The notes beneath the pieces are model-generated. The model searched no databases, was not told the DNA's origin, and worked only from the letters and a program-made list of their open reading frames with translations. From contig OZ251245.1 in assembly GCA_965240325.2 (NCBI GenBank), forward strand, positions 1 to 64,000: a stretch of 64,000 nt of DNA, read 5' to 3'. Shown in pieces: positions 55,186-64,000 of the stretch. The DNA comes from Rebecca billardiae RCC1528. Taxonomy: Eukaryota > Haptophyta. Position 1 is the first letter of the stretch, and every line of letters begins with the position of its first letter. The position numbers and the translations under genes were made by a program.

Positions 55186-56076
55186 ATGGGGTGCGGCGCG
55201 TCGAAGCGCAAGCACTCGATCTCCGAGTCCGGCCTCCCGCGCCACCTCCTCCTCGGCGTCTCGCCGCAGTACATCCGCGAGTTCTGCGCGTCGCACGGCG
55301 TGGACGAGGAGACGACGTCGGAGGAGGTGGGCGAGGTCGTCGCCGAGGTGCTGGGCGAGGACACGCCGCTCTCGCTCGCCGAGGCGTCGCGCGACGTGGT
55401 CGGCGGCGACGGCAAGCCGCGCCCGCTGCGCACCGCGAACGGCCGCCCCGCCGTGGGCAAGGCCACCCTCTTTGTCGTGCACGCGCACGGCTCCCGCTTC
55501 CTGCGGCTGCTCGACGCGCTCGACTCGTACCTCGAGCTGCACGGGCTGAGCAGCGACAACCAGTACCTGTGGCTCGACTGCTTCTCGACGCGGCGCGCGC
55601 AGGCCGCGGAGGACGCCGACGCCTCCGTGCGCTACGTCGCCGAGGTCGTGCCCAAGGTCGGGCGCGTCGTCGTCGCGTGCGACCCGTGGGACCGGCCCGC
55701 GTCGCTCGGCCGGCTGTGGTGCCTGCACGAGCTCGTGTGCGCGCAGGCGTGCGAGGCGGTGGTGCACCTCGCGATGACGATGGCCGAGCGGCGCTCGTTC
55801 ATCCACGCGCTGCAGACCAAGCGGCGCACCATCGAGGCCGACCTCACCCGCCTCGACGCGCGCACGGCCGAGACGGCCGCCGAGTCTGACCGCGACGCGC
55901 TGCGCGCCTTCATCCTGCAGCGCGCGCGCAGGCGCTCCTCGCGCGTCGAGGCGGCGTTCGGCGGCGGCGGCGGCGGCGGCGCGTCGGAGGAGGAGGCGTA
56001 CAACAAATTCAACGAGCTCGCCAAGGCGGCGATGATGCAGGCCATCCAGGCCTTCGCGTGGAAGCAGGACTTGTGA
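55186..56076 (+). CDS. TIR-like domain protein with N-myristoylation signal
   Basis: 296 residues from ATG 55186. The N-terminus MGCGASKRK fits N-myristoylation (Gly2, Ser6) plus Cys3 palmitoylation and a basic patch, so membrane anchoring is likely. After an acidic helical part (about 35-70) comes a TIR-like domain from about residue 90: ATLFVVHAHGSRFLRLLDAL, YLWLDCFSTRRAQ, VGRVVVACDPWDRPASLGRLWCLHEL. This combination (WLD-F, later DPW and WCLxE) marks a widespread protist TIR-like family of unknown job; some TIR domains cleave NAD or bind partners in defence signalling. A poly-Gly linker (about 256-262) precedes a helical tail. The start was chosen because only this ATG gives the myristoylation motif. 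Confidence 0.72.
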   Translation: MGCGASKRKHSISESGLPRHLLLGVSPQYIREFCASHGVDEETTSEEVGEVVAEVLGEDTPLSLAEASRDVVGGDGKPRPLRTANGRPAVGKATLFVVHAHGSRFLRLLDALDSYLELHGLSSDNQYLWLDCFSTRRAQAAEDADASVRYVAEVVPKVGRVVVACDPWDRPASLGRLWCLHELVCAQACEAVVHLAMTMAERRSFIHALQTKRRTIEADLTRLDARTAETAAESDRDALRAFILQRARRRSSRVEAAFGGGGGGGASEEEAYNKFNELAKAAMMQAIQAFAWKQDL

Positions 56077-56660
56077 GCGCGGACCAGCGCAGCGGCGGCG
56101 CTCTGAGTCGGAGCTGGCTGGCTGGCCGCTGGCCGGGCAGGCGGCAGGCAGGCCGGGCGGATGGTCGCGCTCGACTGCGGCGGCAGGCCCGCGGCGCGGC
56201 CCGGCGCTTCGGCCGCGTGGGCGCGGCGGTGCGTGGCATGCGAGGGTGGCACCGCGCTCGCGGCTGCACGCCCTGGCTGCCGAGCCGCCCCGGCCCGGAT
56301 GTTTTGGCTCCGGTCCGCGCGCGTCTGCCGAAACCAGCGGCGCGTCCGCGCGCCGGGGCGCTGACGTCACTCGTAAGCCTTGGCGGCCTGCGCGCAGCTT
56401 AGTACTAGGCGCACCAGGCGCTAGCCGCGTGCACCGTTGACGAGCCGTTCATCCCCGGCCACATCCCTCCGGGCGGAGTGTACAGTAACGTCATCCATCA
56501 GTGCTGTAACGAGTGAGTAGTGTGGACTGTGGTCTCTCTTCGGAGAGCGTGAATGAATGAAGCACTGCCACCGTGAGCCTTACGCACGTTAAAACAAAGA
56601 AACTGTAACGACTGGCGGCGCCGGCAACTGACGGCCCGCCCGCGCGCGCGCAAATCCGCC
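56077..56660. other. Intergenic region, nothing recognised
   Basis: About 580 bp between two genes in the same direction. The last 200 bp are less GC-rich and must hold the promoter of the aldo/keto reductase. No TATA box or repeat is evident. Confidence 0.5.
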
Positions 56661-57746
56661 ATGCTGCCGCCCCTCCTCCTCGCCGCGGCGGCGCTCGCGG
56701 CGGCGGCGGCGGGCGGGCCGCCGCGCGGCGCGGACCGCGCGCGGATCGGCACGCTCGACGTCTCCGCGCTCGGCGTGGGCACGCTCAACTGGCCGCTCGA
56801 CCGCCGGCGCGACGCGCGCGCGGCGGACGCGCTCGCGGCGAGCGTGCGCTCGGGCGTGTGCCTCTTCGACACGGCCGAGGCGTACGGGTACGGGAGCAGC
56901 GAGCGGCTGCTCGCCGACTGCGTGGCGCGCGCGGGCGAGCCGCCCGTCGCGCTCGCCACCAAGTTCGCCCCCGCGCCCTGGCGCCGCTCCGCGCGCGACG
57001 TCGTCGCCGCGTGCCGCGCGTCGGCCGCGCGGCTGGGCGTGTCGCGCGTCGACCTGTACCAGCTGCACTGGCCGGACGTGGTGCAGCCGCTGCGCGCGCT
57101 GGGGTGGGAGGAGCGGAAGGACGAGGCGTACTGGGACGGCCTCGCCCAGTGCTACGAGCTCGGCCTCGCGGCCAACGTCGGCGTCTCCAACTACGGCCCC
57201 GCGCTGCTACAGCGCGCGCACGCGGCGCTGCGGGCGCGCGGCGTGCCGCTCGCGTCGTGCCAGCTGCAGCACTCGCTGCTGTGCAGGGACGCGCGCACGG
57301 AGGCGACGCTGGCGTGGTGCGCGCGCAACGGCGTCGCCGCCCTCGGCTACTGGCCCCTCGCCGACGGCCTCCTCGCCGGGCGGTACACGCCCGCCTCGCT
57401 GCCGCGCGGACGCAAGGGCGCGTACATGCGGCCGTTCGTGCAGGGCGGCGCGACCGTCGGCGGCGTGGCCTACCCGCGCGGCGGCGTGGGGCCGCTGCTC
57501 GAGGCGATGCGCGGCGTGGGCGCGGCGCGGGGCAAGAGCGTGCCGCAGGTCGCGCTCAACTACGCCCTGTGCAAGGGCGTCATCCCCATCCCCGGCTGCC
57601 GCGACGGCGCGATGGCGGCGGAGAACGCGGGCGCGCTCGGCTGGCGGCTGAGCGCGGCCGAGGTGGGCGCGCTCGAGGCGGCGGCCGACAGCCTCGGCTT
57701 CGGCTTCGCCACGAGCGCGTTCGTCGAGGACGAGGGCGAGGGCTGA
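56661..57746 (+). CDS. Aldo/keto reductase with N-terminal signal peptide
   Basis: 361 residues, no intron. An NADPH-dependent reductase of the (alpha/beta)8 barrel family, acting on aldehydes or ketones; the substrate is not predictable. The catalytic tetrad is visible: Asp and Tyr in LFDTAEAYGYGSSERLLAD, Lys in LATKFAPAPW, His in LYQLHWPD. Further family marks are NVGVSNYGPALL, the LQHSLL strand and the cofactor phosphate-binding region VIPIPGCRDGAMAAENAGALGW. The first 20 residues (MLPPLLLAAAALAAAAAGG) form a signal peptide. In algae with secondary plastids this can be the first part of a plastid-targeting signal, and the closest plant relatives I know are plastid AKRs; localisation is inference. 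Confidence 0.9.
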   Translation: MLPPLLLAAAALAAAAAGGPPRGADRARIGTLDVSALGVGTLNWPLDRRRDARAADALAASVRSGVCLFDTAEAYGYGSSERLLADCVARAGEPPVALATKFAPAPWRRSARDVVAACRASAARLGVSRVDLYQLHWPDVVQPLRALGWEERKDEAYWDGLAQCYELGLAANVGVSNYGPALLQRAHAALRARGVPLASCQLQHSLLCRDARTEATLAWCARNGVAALGYWPLADGLLAGRYTPASLPRGRKGAYMRPFVQGGATVGGVAYPRGGVGPLLEAMRGVGAARGKSVPQVALNYALCKGVIPIPGCRDGAMAAENAGALGWRLSAAEVGALEAAADSLGFGFATSAFVEDEGEG

Positions 57747-59736
57747 CCCGCGCGGCGCGGCGCGTGCCGGCACGTGCTGATGGTGCGGTACGTGCGCTGC
57801 TTATAAATATATATATATATATATAATATATAATATATATGTGGGGTTATTGGCCGTACAATAACTGATTGTCTAAGAGGACGACAAGAACGCCGGGCGC
57901 CAGCGCCGCTCATCAGCCACCACGCATCGCGTCTCGTCGACGGCGAGCGGCATGCCCACCGCATCTGCTGCCGCTCGCCAAGGCATGACGGGACACCGGT
58001 AAATCCCACTGAGTAGGAACACACGCAGCCGCCTCGGCATCGACATGCCAGGCGGCGTGCCCACCTTCGGCCAGCAGCTGTGGCGAAAGACGTTGCCAAG
58101 ACATGCTGCTTCCACTTGCCGAGGTGCTTCGCCTTGACACAGGGGTAACTTGCGGCGCACGTGCGCGATGGCGAGCCGCGGCGTGAAGGGCGGCAGCGGC
58201 GGGCCCGCTGCAAGCTGCAAGCACTTTGTGCTGGCTGCGTTTAGCCCGTGCCATGTGACGACCAAGACCGGTTGATAGAAAGCTAGTCTGCCATCGAAAC
58301 CAGCTCTACACGCTCCGCCGCCACTACCTTGTCGAGCTTGAGATGCTTCCGTTGCGTGTGCTCGCATGCAGCCTGCCGCCTGCATTTGAACGTGATCGCG
58401 GCAGGTCGGCTGGCCGGATTGTCACGCCTCCTCGGCGTAGACTACGACACGATGCGTGCCACACGCACCCATGACACGCCGCAAGGCGTATGCACGCGTC
58501 TTCGCGCATCTGGCAGGCTGCAGTCTTGGCCAAATTGATGAGAACAAGCCTGCATCAAGCGCTCGCGGCGCAGGCGCGAGCGCGCGGAGAGTTCTGGGAT
58601 GACCCATGGTGCCTTGCTCGGGGACGCAACTCCTCCTCAACGGCTGCGAGCGGCGACACCGGAGCTAGATCGCTGCACTCAGCACTCCTCGCTGAGTGCA
58701 GCGTGACCCTCGGAGTCGTGCGTCTCGGCTTCCCGCCGGAGCCTTTGCGTCCCCGAGCGGGGCGTGACACCGATTCCCACTGGCGGGCACGGGTTTGTCG
58801 CCGTGACATACAGGGGTCTCAACAATTAAACGTCACATTCTGACTGAGCTGCACGCCACTGCTCACCCTGCCCCCCTGGGCTGATCCAGGCGGCCCCCAC
58901 GGCCCGTGCACCGGACGGTTTCGACCCAGCGCGTCAGCCCCAGCGCGCGTGGGCTGGAGTTGGGCACACCAGCAGGTCACACGGCTGCAGGCGTACAGCC
59001 TGTCGCAGCTGGCCAGATCCTGCCGCAGGCTTGTCGTCACTGGTCGCGGGCCGTGTGCCCACACAGGCCAGGCCTAAATTGTGCTTGGCAGTGGATCTGG
59101 TACCCCCTAGGGTGGGCTGCATGCCACCTGGGGGGGAGCTCATGGGATGCAGCTGCTGTGGCACAGTGCCCAATCCCGCACCCCCACCTGCGCAAGGACC
59201 TGTCGGGTCAGCTCCCCTGCACTGGGAGGCCAGCAGCAGCACCCGCTGACACACCCCGAGGGTGGCCAGCCACCCGACTTGAGGGGGCTGGAGTGGGGCT
59301 GGTGCAGCCAAGAGCTCTGCAGCCCAGCTGCTGGTGGCTGGCCTGCATGGATTTTCAAGCTGACCACCCACTGCTGCCTGCCGCACCCCTCGCTGCACCC
59401 ACCTGGGCTGCTGCACATGCGCACTCTGGATGGCACCACAGCCCAGCATGGAGAGCTGGCCAAGCAGCCACCCACTCGTCAGAATGGCCAGGGAGTGGGC
59501 TGTGCTAGACCACAGCATCTAGCCAGGCAATCAAGTGCTCACATGCCTGTCCAGTGGCACAAACATGCAGAGATACACACAGCAACGACTTCTTTTTTAA
59601 AGCGGCCGTTAGCGTGTCCATCGGCCGGATTATTTTACGGAAAATTACTATGCGCTGCGCGCGCGCGCCCAGCGGGCGGCGCGCGCGCGCGACTAGTCCC
59701 CCCTGCATGCCCTAACCGTCAGCTGCCTGATTCCCG
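57747..59736. other. Intergenic region with TA repeat and a compositionally distinct block
   Basis: A (TA)n run lies at about 57803-57840, right after the reductase. 57870-58840 has no domain-bearing frame. 58850-59580 is rich in CTGGGC, CAGCAG and CACCCC words, less CpG-rich than its surroundings, and open in several frames without recognisable domains. Near 59590-59700 a TTTTTTAAAGCGGCCGTTAGCG stretch and a GCGCGC-rich inverted repeat precede the stop of the next gene. Confidence 0.5.
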
Positions 59737-62700
59737 CTACCCAGCCCCGCTGCCGTCGCGCGCGACATCCGCGCCGTCGCTCACCGTCGCCGAGGCCGAG
59801 CGCGCCGCCGCCCTCAATTTGCTCTTGAGTGCCGACAAGTCCTCCTCCGGAAGCCCAGCCTCCTCGCGCACGAGCTTGCGCGCCGCGATGTACTCGTCGA
59901 CCAGGTCGTGCGCGCCGGCCTTCGCCTTGCGCTGCCATTCGCGCTGCCGCTTGCCCTCCTTCTTCAGCCAGAGCCGCCGCACCTTGTCGCCGAACTCCTC
60001 CTCCGCCCACGTCGCAAGCGACACGCGGCGCAGGAGCTGCGCGGCCGTCGAGATGTGCGGCTGCACCGTCGACTTCTTCCCCTCGGCATACTCGCGGACG
60101 AACGAGTCGAGCGACTTGCGCGCGTTCACGAGCGGCATCGCCCGCTTGGTCACCTGCACGAAGTGCTCCTGCACCTGCTCGTCCGCGAGCTGCACGAGGT
60201 GGCCCCACCGCCTGATCAGCAGAGGCAAGACGAACCGCGCGATCGTCTTGTACTGCGAGGTGACCGGCTTGAGGACGAACAGGTCGAGCGCCTCGACCCA
60301 CGCCGTCGCGGCTGCCTCAACCTCGTCCGCACGCTTCGCGCGGCCATCGTCATCGTCCGTGTAGCCGCGCGAGGAGACGAGGTCGTGCAGCTGCCACGTG
60401 AGCATGAGCAGGCGGCAGAAGAGTGCCATGCGCGGCATGTCCGCGATCTCGGCCTTCAACTGCGCCTCGTCGTCAAAGCCGATCTCGTCCATCATCTCGC
60501 GCTCCTCCTCGTCCTGCATGTCCGAGATGCGCGCGTCCTCGTCGCCGCTGTCCGCCGCGCCCGCGCTGCTCGCGCCGTCGAGATCCGCGTCGATCTTCCA
60601 CACGACCTGCACCAACGCCCAGAAGACCGCGTGCGTGCGCAGCAGCGAGATGCCGTCGCCGCGGAGGTCGGGCACGCCGATCTCGTTGGTGCGCGTGCGC
60701 CGCTTGGGCACTCGCACAGGCACGCCCGCGTTCTTGAACAGGACGATCAGGTCGTACTTGGTGAGCGGCGCGTCGCGGCCGTACAGCTCGTCCACCTCCC
60801 TCCACAGCGCCGACAGCACCGGCTTGAAAGTGTCGTGCTTGAAGTGCATGATGCCGGGGAAGTAGTTGACGTGCTCGAGCTCCAGCTGCGGTAGCAGCCA
60901 CTGGTTCTCGTGCAGCTTCTGGTCGACGATGCGCTCGGCGTCCTTCGAGTCGTCGGCGAGAAGGCGGCGGCGCTTGGTCATCTCGGCGTCGCACTCGCCC
61001 TGGTCGGCAGGCGTGACCTTGCACGCAGGGCACGTCACGCCCGGGTCCGCGTGGCACAGCGCGCGCGCGCGCTTGTACGTGCGCAGCCGCCACTGAGGCG
61101 AGCCGCCGTCCGCGCCCGCCTCCTTGACAGCCCACACGTTGAAGCGGAGCGGCGAGACGTTGTGCGAGCCCTGGCCGGCGAGGCTGGCAAGGTTGACATA
61201 ATCGCCGGTGTACGTGATGATGGCCTTCTGCTCCTCCGCGTAGTCGGCCGCCTCGCCGCCGCCGCCAAAACCGCCGCCGGCCGCGCCGCCCGCCGCGCCG
61301 GCAGCGCCGGCCGCGCCGGCCGCGCCGGCCGCGCCGGCCGCGCCGCCGGCCGCGGCGGCCGCGGCGGCCGCGGCGGCCGCGGCGGCCGCGCCGCCGGCCG
61401 TGCCCGCGCTCGGGTTGCCAGCCGCGCTGCTCGCCGCGCCGCCGGCCGCGCCACCGGCCGCGCGGACGCCAGCGCCGGCGGTGCCGCCAGCCACGCCGCT
61501 GCCGCTGCCGCTGCCGCCCGCGCCGCCCGCGCCGCCCGCGCCGCCGCCAGCGCCCGCGCCCGCGTTACCAGCCGCGCCGCCGGCAGCGCCGCCGGCCGCG
61601 CGGACGCCAGCGCCGGCGGTGCCGCCAGCCACGCCGCTGCCGCCCGCGCCGCCCGCGCCGCCCGTGCCGCCGGCCGTGCCGCCGGCCGTGCCGCCGGCCG
61701 CGCCGCCGGCCGCGCCGCGGGCCTCGCCGCGGCCCGCGCCGCCGGCCGCGCCGGCTGTGACGGCCGCGGCCGCGCCGCCGGCCGCGCCGGCCACACGTGC
61801 GGTGGCGGCAGCAGGCGGCGTCGGTCGCGGCGGAAGCAGGCCGCTCCGGATCACGTCATTGATCGCGTCGGCGTGCGCACTCCATAACTCGGACATGTCC
61901 GAGTCCGGCCGCTCCGAGATGGCGATCGCCTCTGACGACGCGAGCGCGCCGTAGTTGACGCCCCAGCCGTTGCGCACGATGGCGATCGTGGCCGTGCGCG
62001 AGTGAGCCGTGTTGCCCGCGTCCGCCGAGAGGAGGAGGACGTGCGGATGCCCGCGCGGGCGCGCGGACTTGCCGTTGCGCTCCGAGCGATCCAGCACGGC
62101 GTGCACGGCCTGCGCCCACGGCCGCGCCGCCGACTCGCTGCCGATCATGAGCACGCCCGCGCCCGCGTGCTCGCGATCGCGCTGCGCGACCTCTCGAGAG
62201 CCAGCCGCCGGCGGCGGGATCGGGTGGCGGATCGGCTCGCGGCCGAAGCCGCCGCGGAAGACGGTGCGAGCCGAGTGCTCGCCCGTCACCGGGTGGATCT
62301 CCTTCCCCACCCACTCGCGCCACGTGTCGAACTGCGCGTCCGTGACGTTCTTCGAGACGAGGTAGCCGGCGACGTCGTGGTGCGTCTGATGAGATTGAAT
62401 CTCGCGCACAACGCCCACTGCGCCGCGGCGCTGCTGGAGGTAGGCGTGCCTCGCCCACGGCTTGCGCGAGCCGTCGTCTGCGCCCTCGAGCATCTCGTGC
62501 AGCACGAGGTCCATCACGTCGTCGGGCGTGCCACGCAGGATGTGCTCGATATGGTCCGCCTCCCCCCGCCTGCGCTTGCGGCACGCGTTGCTCGAGACCG
62601 AGAGAGATGGGCGCTGAGCGCGCTGCCGATGAGCGCCGTCCAGCCCGTTCAGCTCGGCGAGGTGCTCGAACTTGCCGGCGGCTCGGTCGGCGCGCTTGCG

Positions 62701-64000
62701 CGCGGCGTCCTTGTCGCGCTTGAGCTCGACAAGCTGCGACTGCTGCTCGTCGCAGAGCGACTGGGCGTGCGCGCACTGCTGCTCGAGCAGCTGCTGCGCG
62801 TGCAGCGCAGCCGCGAGCTCGTGCTCGACGCCGCTCAGCGCGTCAGCGGCGATGTGCTCGGTCGCGGTGAGGCGGCGCTCCAACTCGAGGGCCCGATCGC
62901 GCTGCGCGTCGGCGGCGCGCTGCGCAGCTGCGGCCCGCGCGTTCGCCTCTTCGAGATCGCGCCGAAGCTTCGCCTGCGCCTGCTCCGCCTCGGCGTCGTG
63001 GCGGGTGCGCGCATCCGCGCTGTGCCCGGCGCGGTACCCGGCGAGCACAGCGCGCCTCTCCGCGGCAGCAGCGGCGGCGCGCGCGGCGGCGATCCGGTCG
63101 AGGGCCTCGCGCTCGATGTTCTCGCACTCGAGCTTGACGGCGGCGATCACCACGTCGAGAACCGGCTCGAGATCGACGGCGGCCGAGTTGACGATGTCCT
63201 CGCGCTGCCGCACCGCGTCGTCGCGCTCGCGCTCGAGCTCGCCGTTGAAGTGCTCGAGCTCGGTCACACGTGTGCGCAGCGAGGTGAGCTCGAGCTCGGA
63301 AGGGACGCTGCGCGTGCTGTGCGAGCGCCGCAACTGCTGCTCGAGCTCGGCCACGTGCTACAGCTCGGCCATGCGCCTTCGACCCCGTGCTGTCTGCTCG
63401 TCCGCCTCTGCCTCGGGCGTCGGCGCCACGCTGCCAGCCGAGCGCGTGAGAGGCCGCTGGCGGGTGGGCGCGGCCGAGAGCAGCACGGCAGGCGGCGGCG
63501 ACATGAAGGCGGGCGAGGCGACGGCAGGTGACCTCGGCGGCAGCAGCTCTTCCGCCGACCCACCGACGAACGGCTGCGCCGCCGCGCCAGCGAGGAGGAG
63601 TGGCGGCGCGGGCTGGCGGGAGGCGCTGCGCGTGACCGCGGGCGACGGCGCAGCGGCAGCAGGAAAGCTCAAGGCGGAGGAGGCGTTGGTAGTGGCGGGC
63701 GAGAAGACGAGGTGGTCGGCGTGAGCGGGAAGAGACGAGAAGCGGGCAGCGACGACGGCGGGAGACAAATCGGCGGCGGCGGCGGCGGCTGATGCCGCCG
63801 CCTCGCCGCCATCAGCTCGAAGGAGAGCGAGCGCGCGCGCGGTCGGTGGACGGGCGGCATCATGCGGCGAGGACAGCGGCTGCGGCTGCGGCCGCGGCCG
63901 CGGCCGCGGCCGCGGCTGCGGCGGCTGCACGAGCGGCGGAGGCAGGTGCGGAGGCGCCGACGGCAGCTGCGGCGGTGGCGGAAGCGACGGCAGCGGCGGC
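59737..64000 (-). pseudogene. Large coiled-coil, Gly/Ala-linker protein, probably from a selfish element; TAG-interrupted, 5' end beyond window
   Basis: One frame runs from the right edge to a TAG at 59737, about 1420 codons, broken only by an in-frame TAG at 63358-63360 (RRRMAEL, stop, HVAELEQQLRR). In order: a proline-rich N-terminus (63.4-64 kb); a long coiled coil rich in Leu/Glu/Arg (62.6-63.35 kb); a basic KRRRGEADH patch; a middle globular part (61.85-62.6 kb); a Gly/Ala linker of about 180 residues (61.25-61.8 kb) with block repeats; and a C-terminal helical region with CHADPGVTCPACK and NYFPGIMHFKHDTFKPVLSALW. The last part recalls the large proteins of KDZ/DUF6589-like elements in fungi and algae, but only faintly, and no DDE triad is sure. 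If the TAG is real, a shorter product could start at a downstream ATG. Confidence 0.5.

Noticed and set aside
1-64000. A general reassignment of TAG to an amino acid
   Set aside because: TAG ends the glycosyltransferase-like gene and the long right-edge gene at natural C-termini, so the two internal TAGs are more simply lesions or readthrough sites.

Overview
This window is the left end of a eukaryotic nuclear chromosome. It opens with about 0.8 kb of (CCCTAA)n telomere (TTAGGG type). It is very GC-rich, has short GT-AG introns with low-complexity interiors, and carries protein families typical of unicellular algae. A haptophyte or pelagophyte-like microalga is my best guess, but this is an inference from composition, gene style and telomere type; no marker gene is present to prove it.

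Layout. 1-2857: telomere and a subtelomeric patchwork of an odd terminal GTTAAA stretch, telomere-like repeats in reversed orientation, two copies of a small element with 18-bp inverted ends, and a 20-bp minisatellite. 2858-18774: about 80 copies of a 197-bp satellite with nested higher-order structure. 19345-21876: a Tc1/mariner-like transposon with TA target duplications. 21959-24782: a broken gene with a weak DNA cytosine methyltransferase-like signal. 26527-28465: a 709-bp tandem repeat (almost three copies) that abuts a broken F-box/RCC1 gene. 29866-38893: about 43 copies of a hairpin-rich 204-213 bp satellite. 38894-43763: diverged dispersed repeats.

From 43.7 kb the window turns into ordinary genes: a USP-family deubiquitinase (-) and a UBA-tailed pseudokinase (+) starting 227 bp apart; a second, inverted copy of the transposon (48599-51127); a RING-CH membrane E3 ligase; a glycosyltransferase-like protein; a signal-anchored unknown protein; a TIR-like protein with an N-myristoylation signal; and an aldo/keto reductase with a signal peptide. 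The right edge holds a very long coiled-coil/Gly-Ala-rich gene of uncertain identity, interrupted by one TAG and running off the window.

The genes do not form one pathway. Two belong to ubiquitin signalling (deubiquitinase, RING-CH ligase) and a broken third (F-box) also would. The main biological interest is genome architecture: satellite evolution at a chromosome end, a pair of transposons sharing the same internal deletion, and possible assembly artefacts at the tip.
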